Positions 1 to 6,967 of a DNA stretch of 18,731 nt are shown here, piece after piece. Numbering within the stretch: the stretch's first letter is position 1; each line of letters begins with the position of its first letter. Position numbers and translations under genes: made by a program. The DNA is from 2-01-FULL-50-23 sp964509695 (GTDB lineage Bacteria; Patescibacteriota; Microgenomatia; UBA1400; MFAQ01): assembly GCA_964509695.1 (NCBI GenBank), contig CAZDXN010000017.1, forward strand, positions 1 through 18,731, in the 5' to 3' direction. The notes under the pieces are model-generated. The model had not been told where the DNA came from and made no database searches. It saw only the letters and a program-made list of their open reading frames with translations.

Positions 1-496
1 TATCAATTGGGGTCAGATCAAATTTGTAATCGGCGCCGTGGTATACGGTTCCGCCCGGAGTTTTGATATAGAGATGCTTACAGTTGGGGACCGAGTGGGT
101 GATGTGGAGGAACTCGATGTCAAAAGGACCAAGCTTGAGGTGATTCTCAACGGCGACCATTTTGTTCGTCAGACCATATTCGCGAACTTTGGTTTCCGCC
201 AAAGCGATCGAGAGAGTCGAGCCGTAAACGGGAACCCCCGAAAGTCGGGGTAGGATGTAGGGAAGACCGCCAAAGTGATCCTGATGACCGTGGGTGAGGA
301 TGATACCGTGCAGTTTTTTGCCGGGTTTCTCCAGATAACTGATATCGGGAATGACGACGTCGACGCCGAGAGCTTGGTTGTTCGGAAATCCGATACCGCA
401 GTCGACAACGATTTGGTCATTGCCGTATTCGTAGACGAACATGTTTTTTTGGACGTCCCCGATGCCCCCGAGGGGGATAAATTTAAGTGTGTTCAT
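1..496 (-). CDS. rnj: Ribonuclease J, N-terminal part (cut by window edge)
   Basis: RNase J is a zinc-dependent endo/5'-exoribonuclease of the metallo-beta-lactamase/beta-CASP superfamily and acts in mRNA decay and rRNA maturation. The visible 165 codons start MNTLKFIPLGGIGDVQKNM, the usual RNase J opening. They contain THGHQDHFGG, which fits the metal-binding HxHxDH signature, then an ITHS segment and GADYKFD, matching the family's TGDFKFD. The beta-CASP domain and C-terminus lie beyond the left edge. The ATG at 496-494 has GAGGT (complement of 504-508) 7 nt upstream; that sequence is the edge of the palindromic repeat next door, so the start looks repeat-supplied. It is the last visible gene of the leftward block with pnp, another RNA-decay nuclease. 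The family call is firm; which RNase J subtype it is cannot be told. Confidence 0.95.
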   Translation of the reverse strand, partial: MNTLKFIPLGGIGDVQKNMFVYEYGNDQIVVDCGIGFPNNQALGVDVVIPDISYLEKPGKKLHGIILTHGHQDHFGGLPYILPRLSGVPVYGSTLSIALAETKVREYGLTNKMVAVENHLKLGPFDIEFLHITHSVPNCKHLYIKTPGGTVYHGADYKFDLTPID

Positions 497-503
497 AATT
501 TTT

Positions 504-508
504 ACCTC
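504..508 (-). promoter_or_regulatory. Shine-Dalgarno of rnj inside the flanking repeat
   Basis: The minus strand reads GAGGT here, 7 nt before the rnj ATG. It coincides with the outer edge of the left palindromic repeat, so the translation signal of RNase J appears to come from the repeat. Confidence 0.55.
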
Positions 509-542
509 ACCCTTAATCCCTCTCCTTGTTAAGGCGAGGGAT
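504..542 (+). repeat. Left palindromic repeat of the DUF559 cassette
   Basis: A 39-nt element that aligns with the reverse complement of 893-931 at about 30 of 39 positions, so the two form imperfect inverted repeats around the DUF559 gene. Its core is a hairpin: ATCCCTC (516-522) pairs with GAGGGAT (536-542), and CCTT (524-527) pairs with AAGG (531-534) around a GTT loop, with one mismatch between the stems. The last codons and stop of the DUF559 gene lie inside it. The CCCTCACCC...CCCTC style is typical of REP-like elements scattered in bacterial genomes (known in general; copy number here not checked). Confidence 0.8.
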
Positions 543-890
543 AAAAGCAAGGATCCTTTCTTTAATTTTACTTATTTCGTTAATAATTTCTACATTGGTA
601 AATCTTAGGAAAGTAATACCCAAAGATTCTATTTGTTCTTGTCTAATTTTATCCATTTTTTGGACTCTTTTTTGTTTGTGAACGCTATCGTCAATTTCCA
701 CCGCCAGTTTTAATCTTGAGCAGTAAAAATCAACTACATAATTGTTAATACTAAATTGGCGGCGGAATTTTAGACCGTTAAGTTTTTTATTTCTGATCTG
801 CGACCAGAGAACGGTTTCCGCGGTGGTTGCGTTATCTCTTAACAGACGTCTTTTGTCTGTTTCCTTGGTTTTGTTAAATATTCTAGTCAT
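513..890 (-). CDS. DUF559 / Vsr-like endonuclease-fold protein
   Basis: A 125-aa protein of the DUF559 family, a small PD-(D/E)XK/Vsr-like nuclease fold. Family marks in order are a basic N-terminal helix; the block around residues 27-45 (AETVLWSQIRNKKLNGLKFR then RQ); VDF at 53-55; VEID at 64-67 followed by His71; and FLRFTN near 95-100. The usual glycine after VE(L/I)D is Asp here. Length is normal, so the gene looks intact. It lies between two palindromic repeats in inverted orientation; its SD (AAGGTGAGG, complement of 896-904) comes from the right repeat and its last residues (IPRLNKERD) are encoded by the left repeat. This suggests a self-contained cassette dropped between the Lon-like gene and rnj. 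The natural substrate of DUF559 proteins is not established; nuclease activity is inferred from the fold. Confidence 0.88.
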   Translation of the reverse strand: MTRIFNKTKETDKRRLLRDNATTAETVLWSQIRNKKLNGLKFRRQFSINNYVVDFYCSRLKLAVEIDDSVHKQKRVQKMDKIRQEQIESLGITFLRFTNVEIINEISKIKERILAFIPRLNKERD

Positions 891-892
891 CT

Positions 893-931
893 TCCCCTCA
901 CCTTACCAAGGGGAGGGGTTGGGGGAGAGGT
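893..931 (-). repeat. Right palindromic repeat of the DUF559 cassette
   Basis: Inverted partner of the 504-542 element. On the plus strand CCCCTC (894-899) pairs with GAGGGG (913-918), and CCTT (901-904) pairs with AAGG (908-911), around a short loop. It provides the ribosome binding site of the DUF559 gene (ATG at 890) and ends 1 nt from the stop codon of the Lon-like gene (TAA, complement of 933-935). Confidence 0.8.
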
Positions 932-932
932 T

Positions 933-1991
933 TTACCACTTGGGTAAAAATTGTTTAATATTGTCCGGGGTCAGGTGGACGGAACTCGCTTGACCTTCGA
1001 CGACAAGACGGGCGACCTTGCTAGTAATACCGCTGATGGTGCGATTCAGGGTGCGAATACCGGCGTCGTAGCCAAAAGGCCGGACGATCGTGGGCCAAAG
1101 ATTGGGATCAATGGTCAGGGTCCCGGGATCCAGACCAGCATCGCTGACCGCTTTGGGGAGGAGATAATCCTCGGCGATCTTGATCTTCTCGGTGTCGGTA
1201 TAACTGGGCATCATTATCGGCTCGAGACGATCCATGACGGCGGTGGCAACATTGCCAGTGTTGTTTCCGGTAGCGACGAATAGAACCTCAGATAAATCGA
1301 CGGGGTAGTCGATGAAGTGGTCGACGTAACGATCGTTTTGATTCGGATCGAGGAGTTCGACCAAGACGCCCATGATATCAGCACGAGCTTCTTCGGTGAC
1401 GCGGTCGATTTCGTCCAGAAGTATGATCGGATTTTTTACCTGAACTTGCCGTAAAGCTTTGATGACCTGACCGGGTTCGGATTCAAGGTGCAAACGGCTT
1501 TGGCCGCGCAAGTCACGGGCGCTGCCCATACCGCCGAAGGGAATGCGGGCGATGGGACGACCCAAGGCTTCGGACAGGGCGTAGGCGAAAGAAGTCTTGC
1601 CTGTACCAACGAGTCCGACCAAAAAGATAATTGGGGCACGGGCGACGCCAAGTCCTTTGCCCAGTCGGAGCTTTAGGACGGACATGTATTCAAGAATTCT
1701 TTCTTTGACCCCCTCCATTCCATAATGGTTTTTGTCCAGAGTGGCTTTGATTAGGGCGAGATCTATCGGGCGTTCGACGCGCTTGTCCCAAGGAAGTGAG
1801 GTGATCCAGTCAATGTAATGACTGGTCTTTTCAAACTCTTCAGAATAAAAACCCTGATAAAACATCCGGGCGAGCCGATCGACCATCCCGCGAGCTTTGT
1901 CAGAAAGCTCCGGGGGGAGGGCGACGCTACCAAGCCTTTGATAGAGAACCTCGAGGTCCTTCTTGACTAAATCATCCTTACCAGCATCCAT
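933..1991 (-). CDS. Lon-type AAA+ ATPase lacking the protease domain
   Basis: A 352-aa protein matching only the central part of Lon proteases. Residues 60-110 resemble the Lon segment before the ATPase (SLPWD..., then HYGMEGVKERILEYM). Walker A is GLVGTGKT at 126-133 (Lon normally GPPGVGKT), Walker B is LLDEID at 191-196, a sensor-1 TGNN lies at 241-244, the arginine-finger region is DRLEPI at 254-259, and a sensor-2-like GIRTLNR at 311-317. It stops at QFLPKW, where the Ser-Lys protease domain would begin in Lon, and the N-terminal substrate-binding domain is also missing. It may therefore act as an unfoldase/remodeller or with a separate peptidase (inference). The ATG has no SD; a TATACT at the complement of 1998-2003 ends 6 nt before it. 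It lies 26 nt downstream of pnp, and its stop touches the right repeat of the DUF559 cassette. Confidence 0.85.
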   Translation of the reverse strand: MDAGKDDLVKKDLEVLYQRLGSVALPPELSDKARGMVDRLARMFYQGFYSEEFEKTSHYIDWITSLPWDKRVERPIDLALIKATLDKNHYGMEGVKERILEYMSVLKLRLGKGLGVARAPIIFLVGLVGTGKTSFAYALSEALGRPIARIPFGGMGSARDLRGQSRLHLESEPGQVIKALRQVQVKNPIILLDEIDRVTEEARADIMGVLVELLDPNQNDRYVDHFIDYPVDLSEVLFVATGNNTGNVATAVMDRLEPIMMPSYTDTEKIKIAEDYLLPKAVSDAGLDPGTLTIDPNLWPTIVRPFGYDAGIRTLNRTISGITSKVARLVVEGQASSVHLTPDNIKQFLPKW

Positions 1992-2017
1992 AAATTAAGT
2001 ATAACAATAGACGATGA

Positions 2018-4198
2018 TTAGCGGGCGTCACGGAATCGCTTGAATGAAGGATCTTGACCGGGGCGTCCTCCGCCCATGGGGCGGCGGGGGCCACGATCAC
2101 CTCTGTCTTCGCGGGGACGACCGACCGGGCTTTCACCCTCAAGAAGCATGGTCAGATTGATTCTTCCCTGTGGATCGACTTCGTAACACTTGACCTGAAC
2201 CGAATCGCCAACGTGAACCAGATCATTGGCGTCAGCGACGTATTGGGTGCTCATTCGCGAGACGTGAACGAGTCCGTCTTTGCCGGGGAGAATCTCAACA
2301 AAAGCGCCATAAGGCTCGACCCGAGTGACCGTGCCGGTGTAGATCTTGCCGATTTCGGCGGTGGCCATCATGCCGGTAATGTAGGCTTGGGCCTGTTTGA
2401 CTTTGGCCTCGTCCATACCGGTAATAGTGACAGCGCCGTCTTCTTCGACATTGATTTCGACGTCATGATCAGTTTGGATTTGGCGGATCATTTTGCCACC
2501 CGGTCCGATCAGTTCGCCAATCTTATCTTGCGGAATCTTGACCGAGGCGACCTTGGGCGCAAATTCGCTAACTGACTCGCGGGGTTTATCGATGACCGCG
2601 GTCATTTCGTCGAGAATGAAGAGACGACCGGTATTGGCCTGAGCCAGGGCTTCGCCCAAAATTTCGGCGGTGACGCCGGGAACTTTGACGTCCATTTGAA
2701 TCGCAGTGACGCCATCACGGGTGCCGGCGACTTTGAAGTCCATATCACCGAGGTGATCTTCGATACCAGCGATGTCGCTAAGGGTAACGTAGTTCATCTT
2801 TTCATCTGTAATCAGACCCATGGCGATACCGGCAACCGGCTTCTTGATGGGGACGCCGGCGTCCATAAGGGCGAGGGTTGAACCACAGACTGAGGCCTGA
2901 GAAGTGCTGCCATTGCCGGACATAATTTCGGTGACGACACGAATCGTATAAGGAAATTCAGTTTGGCTCGGGATCATGGGCATGAGGGCCCGTTCGGCGA
3001 GAGCACCGTGACCGGTTTCGCGGCGATTAGGGGCACCAATGCGTCCCGGTTCACCGGTGGCAAAACCGGGCATATTATAGTGGTGCATATAGCGTCTGGT
3101 TTCCTCACCCTTCATACCTTCAATTAGTTGTTCACTGGCGGGAGAGCCAAGGGTGACAATTGAGAGAGCGTGAGTCAAGCCGCGCTGAAAAAATCCAGTA
3201 CCGTGAACACGAGGAATGAGACCAACCTGAACTTTGATTTCTCTGATTTCGTCGGTCTTTCGGCCGTCAAAGCGAATCTTTTTATCAAGGACTTGTTTGC
3301 GGACGTGATCCTTGACGGCTTTGTCAATGATGCGAATCAATTCGATACGATTGATATCGGGGTTACTGGCCATAAGTCCGTCAGCGATGGGGTTTAGCTT
3401 GAGTCCTTCGCCACCAACGGTTTTGCTCTCTTCGAGAAGAGCGGCGACGTTGACATTTTTCTCAACTAACTTGACCCATTCCGGATTAAAGACTTCCGGG
3501 GGGACAACTTTTTTGGTTTTGCCGTCTTTCGAAAACTCTTTGATGGCGGTGATGATGGTTTCGATATTCTTTTGACCGAATTTGAGACCCTCAAGAACTT
3601 CGGCTTCGGAGACTTCGTTGGCACCGGCTTCGACCATGGCAATTGAACCCGTGCCACCAGAGACAACCAAGTCGAGGCGACTAGTGGTCTTTTGACTAAC
3701 AGTCGGATTGACGAGATATTTACCATCTGAAGAAAGCCCGACGCGGACGGCACCGATGGGACCCATCCAAGGAATTTCAGAAAGGGATAAGGCAGCGGAG
3801 GTACCGATAATACCTAAGATTTCCGGTTCATTTTCGCCATCATAAGAAAGTGGCGAGATGACGACCTGAACCTCTTCGTAGAAGTTACTGGGAAATAAGG
3901 GTCGGATGGAACGGTCTGTCAAACGAGAGGTAAGAATTTCATTATCCGAGGGTCTACTCTCACGTTTGACGTAGCGGCTCCCGGCGATGACTCCGCCGGC
4001 ATAAAACTTCTCGCGGTACTCGACCTGAAGAGGGAAGTAGTCCAGACCTTCTTTGATTCCGCCGCAAACGACGGTGGCCAAGACCATGGTATCGCCACAA
4101 CGAACGGTGACAGCGCCGGAGGCTTGGGCTCCAAAAAGACCGGTTTCGATAATAATTTTTTTACCATCTAAATCGATGGTGGTGGATTTGTTTTTCAC
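2018..4198 (-). CDS. pnp: Polyribonucleotide nucleotidyltransferase (PNPase)
   Basis: PNPase degrades RNA 3'-to-5' with phosphate, releasing nucleoside diphosphates. The 726-aa product has the full layout: two RNase PH-like domains joined by a helical segment (DRSIRPLFP near residue 94, ERALMPMIP and DHLGDMDFKVAGT in the second), a KH domain around 552-610 (IGELIGPGGKMIRQIQ), an S1 domain from about 617 (GTVTRVEPYGAFVEI), and an Arg/Gly-rich tail (about 688-726). The start is GTG at 4198-4196 with AAGGA 5 nt upstream, one of few clear SDs in the window. It follows rpsO as in most bacteria, and a REP-like hairpin (4235-4279) lies in the rpsO-pnp spacer. Confidence 0.98.
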   Translation of the reverse strand: MKNKSTTIDLDGKKIIIETGLFGAQASGAVTVRCGDTMVLATVVCGGIKEGLDYFPLQVEYREKFYAGGVIAGSRYVKRESRPSDNEILTSRLTDRSIRPLFPSNFYEEVQVVISPLSYDGENEPEILGIIGTSAALSLSEIPWMGPIGAVRVGLSSDGKYLVNPTVSQKTTSRLDLVVSGGTGSIAMVEAGANEVSEAEVLEGLKFGQKNIETIITAIKEFSKDGKTKKVVPPEVFNPEWVKLVEKNVNVAALLEESKTVGGEGLKLNPIADGLMASNPDINRIELIRIIDKAVKDHVRKQVLDKKIRFDGRKTDEIREIKVQVGLIPRVHGTGFFQRGLTHALSIVTLGSPASEQLIEGMKGEETRRYMHHYNMPGFATGEPGRIGAPNRRETGHGALAERALMPMIPSQTEFPYTIRVVTEIMSGNGSTSQASVCGSTLALMDAGVPIKKPVAGIAMGLITDEKMNYVTLSDIAGIEDHLGDMDFKVAGTRDGVTAIQMDVKVPGVTAEILGEALAQANTGRLFILDEMTAVIDKPRESVSEFAPKVASVKIPQDKIGELIGPGGKMIRQIQTDHDVEINVEEDGAVTITGMDEAKVKQAQAYITGMMATAEIGKIYTGTVTRVEPYGAFVEILPGKDGLVHVSRMSTQYVADANDLVHVGDSVQVKCYEVDPQGRINLTMLLEGESPVGRPREDRGDRGPRRPMGGGRPGQDPSFKRFRDAR

Positions 4199-4234
4199 AA
4201 TATCCTTTCTATCGGGAAAAGAGAATCAGTGCCT

Positions 4235-4279
4235 TGTCATTTCGACCGCATTCGACAAACGAGTGCGCTCGAGATGACA
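4235..4279. repeat. REP-like hairpin in the rpsO-pnp spacer (GTCAT family)
   Basis: A near-perfect inverted repeat: 4235-4254 (TGTCATTTCGACCGCATTCG) pairs with 4260-4279 at 17 of 20 positions around a 5-nt loop. One arm resembles the minus-strand sequence inside the 3' end of grpE (15 of 20 positions), so it belongs to a dispersed family rather than being a private terminator; there is no adjoining T-run. In the mRNA it would form a long stem just upstream of pnp. Confidence 0.75.
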
Positions 4280-4314
4280 GGGTGACACAAAAATCTAATC
4301 CTCGAATTAACTTT

Positions 4315-4596
4315 TTAACTTTTTACTGATGTGCCGATACCCAATGTTTTGGCCAGACCGGTGAAATCTTTGGGATTGGTCTTACCTAAGTAATTGAGAA
4401 GGCGGCGGCGTTTGCTGATGATCTTTAGGAGACCACGACGAGAGTGATTATCTTTCTTGTGTTCCTTTAGGTGCTTGGCCAGATCTTCGATCTGAGCACT
4501 AAGAAGAGCGATTTGAACCTTTGGGGAACCAGTGTCCTTGGGGGTAGCGGCAAATTTGCCTATGATTTCTTGTTTCTTGTCGTTAGTCAACGCCAT
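4315..4596 (-). CDS. rpsO: 30S ribosomal protein S15
   Basis: S15 binds 16S rRNA early in assembly of the small-subunit platform. The 93-aa product has the full family pattern: TGSPKVQIALLSAQI near residues 22-36, then a basic DNHSRRGLLKIISKRRRLLNY-type core near 49-70. The extension after KTNPKDF is unusual, since many S15 end about there. The ATG at 4596 has no SD; a TACAAT (complement of 4607-4612) lies 10 nt upstream and could give a very short leader. It sits 8 nt after the NrnA-like gene's stop and before pnp, the conserved rpsO-pnp order. Confidence 0.97.
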   Translation of the reverse strand: MALTNDKKQEIIGKFAATPKDTGSPKVQIALLSAQIEDLAKHLKEHKKDNHSRRGLLKIISKRRRLLNYLGKTNPKDFTGLAKTLGIGTSVKS

Positions 4597-4604
4597 AGCG
4601 GGGA

Positions 4605-5537
4605 TTATTGTATCACGGATTGGCCGGATTTGAAGATTTTGGGCTTTTTCCAGTCGGAGGGAATGCGAGAAACGGGGACGAACGATTGACTCGGATCGAA
4701 AGACTGATTCTGGCCGAAGGCCGGAGGAGGAAGTTCGTCATCAAAGGTGGGGGGCATCATCGGAGGAAAGGCGCCGAAGCGACTGGTATTGGAGAGGAGG
4801 GATCTACCCAGATGGCCGCCGTGGCGCATCAGGAAAGCGATGGTTTCAAAAGTATCAGCGGTGACTTTGGGTGAGGAAAACTGGTTGGTGCTGGTGCCAA
4901 GCACCGAGAGCAGATTGCTGGCGGCGTCAGCGGTGGGTTCAATCTCCCAGTTCTTGAGTAGGAAACCAACCACTTCAGAGAGACAAGTAGCAGCACCAGT
5001 GTGGAGAGCAATTGCCGCATTGGCACTCGGTTTGGTAGTTAAGTTTAGAGAAACAATTTTGGCTTTATCGAGGAAAGCTTTTTCGTCGGCGTAGAGCTTA
5101 CCCAACTCTTCCAGAGAAGTGACGCCAAGAACAAAGACGAGGTCGGCGGAGGCGCCGGAGTAGCTGTAGTTAATAGTGCTGGTGTCGGGGGCGGGGGAGC
5201 CCGGCTGGGGCTGGATCAGGAGCATGAATTTACCGTTTTCGTCGACGTCGTAATCGACCTTTTTGAGATTTTCCTCCTTGAAATCGAAGGAAATGACGAG
5301 ATTCTGGTTTCCAATACTATTCTTGATTTGATCGACGCCAAAAAGTTCGGCGTTTTCGACACGGATCTGGCTGGAACAACCGATTTGAACTTGTTTGCCA
5401 CTTCCCGCCAGAGAGAGATATAAACCAAGACCGGCCGAAACAATCTGAGTGTCGGGATCAGGCGGAAGCAAAATCGCGATCGATTTGGCGGAAACTACTT
5501 CATCTTTGGCCTCTTTGATTAGGTTTTGGTCAAACAT
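4605..5537 (-). CDS. Degenerate DHH-family (NrnA-like) protein
   Basis: A 310-aa protein with the skeleton of DHH/DHHA1 phosphoesterases such as NrnA (nanoRNase/pAp phosphatase). The first motif, normally GHxxPDGDAxGS, reads LLPPDPDTQIVSAG at about residues 23-36, with the leading His lost. The region near 208-235 (AASNLLSVLGTSTNQFSSP) aligns with the NrnA ALLTGIxxDTGxF block but lacks the metal-binding Asp, and no DHH triplet is visible. The C-terminal ~60 residues are Pro/Phe/Ser-rich and probably disordered. Its place between infB and rpsO is where nrnA sits in many bacteria. A weak SD (AGGA) precedes the ATG. The fold is inferred from motif order and synteny; catalysis looks unlikely, so it may be a structural or RNA-binding derivative. 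Confidence 0.6.
   Translation of the reverse strand: MFDQNLIKEAKDEVVSAKSIAILLPPDPDTQIVSAGLGLYLSLAGSGKQVQIGCSSQIRVENAELFGVDQIKNSIGNQNLVISFDFKEENLKKVDYDVDENGKFMLLIQPQPGSPAPDTSTINYSYSGASADLVFVLGVTSLEELGKLYADEKAFLDKAKIVSLNLTTKPSANAAIALHTGAATCLSEVVGFLLKNWEIEPTADAASNLLSVLGTSTNQFSSPKVTADTFETIAFLMRHGGHLGRSLLSNTSRFGAFPPMMPPTFDDELPPPAFGQNQSFDPSQSFVPVSRIPSDWKKPKIFKSGQSVIQ
4607..4634 (-). promoter_or_regulatory. Possible rpsO promoter (weak)
   Basis: On the minus strand TTCAAA (complement of 4629-4634), a 16-nt spacer, then TACAAT (complement of 4607-4612). The -10 ends 10 nt before the rpsO ATG and overlaps the stop of the upstream gene. The -35 is a 4/6 match, so this is only a candidate. Confidence 0.35.
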
Positions 5538-5549
5538 ACTGTCCTATAA

Positions 5550-6941
5550 CTATACTATATGCGTGATTATAGTATCTCCTGGCTTATAGTCAAGGACCGG
5601 TTCGAGAATAAGGCCGCATTCCTGATCTTTTTTGGCTTCTTTGACGGTGTCTTTGCCGATACGTAAGGAGATCACTTTACTCTTGTCACCGACCAGATCG
5701 CCGGTTCTAATCTTTCCTGAGGAAACGACACAGCCGTAAACGGTTTGGCTATTAAAAGGGAAGGTCTTGACGACTTTGGCTTCGCCGATTATTCGCAAGG
5801 CGGCGGCTATTCCAGCCCGTTCGGAGAGCTCCTTGACGAAGTCGAAAAGCTCGTAAATAATGCCAAAAGCAACCACTTCGACCTTCTCAATTTCGGCGAG
5901 TTTGGCCACAGTACCGGCCGCCTTGACGTTGAAGCAAACGATGGTAGCGTGATTATTGCCGCCCATGAGGACATCTGACTCGGTGACTCCCCCAACCGAC
6001 GAGGAAATTATATTGATTGAATCGGGAAGGGAGCCAAGAATGGCTTCGAGGGAGCCGGCGACGTCGGCCTTGATAATGACGTTTGGTCTCACAGTAGTTT
6101 CGGGTGTAGCTACGCTGACTGATTTGCCTAGAATAGCTCCTTTGGGGACATCCACTGTCTCCTTGGTGGTGATGATATCGCCGACTTGAGGAACTTCTTC
6201 GAAACCAAGAATGGCGACCGGTGTTGCCGGGGTGGCAAGAGTGGTTGCTTCGCCCGAAGCTAGATTCATCGAACGAATCTTGCCGAGTTTTTTGGTACCC
6301 AAAAAGAGATCATCTTTTGAGGATAGTTGGCCGGTTTTGACAAGAAGAGTGGCGAGGGGACCTTTGTGAGGATGGAGCTGGCTTTCGATGACGACGGCGC
6401 TGGTGGGTTCGTTACTAGTGTCTTTTAACTCTTCCAGCTCGGCCAGAAGAAGGACCGTCTCCAGAAGTTTGTCAATACCGGCGCCGGTTTTGGCGGAAAT
6501 TTCGACGACGGGAAGATTGCCTCCATAACCTTCGACATATTCACCGGCTTCGGCTAGGTCAGATTTTACTTTCAAAATATCGGCTTGGGGGAGGTCGACT
6601 TTGTTGATAGCGACGACGTAGGGAATACCGGCGGCCTTGATATGCTCGATTGATTCTTTGGTCTGAGGCATAACGCCGTCGTCAGCGGCAACGATCAGAA
6701 TGGCAACGTCAGCGACGCTACCGCCGCGGGCGCGCATGGCCGAAAAAGCGGCATGACCGGGAGTATCGATGAAAGTTATCTTTTGGCCATTGTGATCAAT
6801 CTGATAGGCACCAATGGCCTGAGTGATACCACCGAGTTCACGGGCGGCGACGTTGGCTTTTCGAATTCGATCGAGAAGAGAAGTCTTACCATGGTCGACG
6901 TGACCCAAGACGGTGATAACTGGAGGCCTGCCTAAATTCAT
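5550..6941 (-). CDS. infB: Translation initiation factor IF-2, minimal form
   Basis: IF-2 is the GTPase that positions initiator tRNA on the ribosome and promotes subunit joining. G motifs are all present: GHVDHGKT (13-20), GGIT (37-40), DTPGH (59-63), NKVD (113-116), SAKTG (149-153), followed by the beta-barrel domains and the C-terminal tRNA-binding domain ending ECGLILEPVLDYKPGD. At 463 aa it lacks the long N-terminal region found in the 700-900 aa IF-2 of model bacteria; the G domain starts at residue 8. The sequence upstream is the nusA stop and a 26-nt spacer with a tandem 8-bp repeat, so no extension is hidden there. The ATG has no SD. Confidence 0.97.
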   Translation of the reverse strand: MNLGRPPVITVLGHVDHGKTSLLDRIRKANVAARELGGITQAIGAYQIDHNGQKITFIDTPGHAAFSAMRARGGSVADVAILIVAADDGVMPQTKESIEHIKAAGIPYVVAINKVDLPQADILKVKSDLAEAGEYVEGYGGNLPVVEISAKTGAGIDKLLETVLLLAELEELKDTSNEPTSAVVIESQLHPHKGPLATLLVKTGQLSSKDDLFLGTKKLGKIRSMNLASGEATTLATPATPVAILGFEEVPQVGDIITTKETVDVPKGAILGKSVSVATPETTVRPNVIIKADVAGSLEAILGSLPDSINIISSSVGGVTESDVLMGGNNHATIVCFNVKAAGTVAKLAEIEKVEVVAFGIIYELFDFVKELSERAGIAAALRIIGEAKVVKTFPFNSQTVYGCVVSSGKIRTGDLVGDKSKVISLRIGKDTVKEAKKDQECGLILEPVLDYKPGDTIITHIV

Positions 6942-6946
6942 AATTG

Positions 6947-6966
6947 CAGTGGCACAGTGGCACAGT
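6947..6966. repeat. Tandem 8-bp repeat between nusA and infB
   Basis: CAGTGGCA occurs twice in a row (6947-6954, 6955-6962), followed by a half copy CAGT. It fills most of the 26-nt spacer upstream of the infB ATG, where an SD would be expected. Confidence 0.7.
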
Positions 6967-6967
6967 T

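Noticed and set aside
504..932. Search for a residual Lon protease domain downstream of the Lon-like ATPase
   Set aside because: The region is fully occupied by the repeats and an intact DUF559 gene, and no Ser-Lys peptidase-like sequence is visible.
742..993. Plus-strand frame containing PSPYQGEGLGERF
   Set aside because: This peptide is the translation of the 893-931 repeat; the frame is antisense to the DUF559 gene and the Lon-like gene end.
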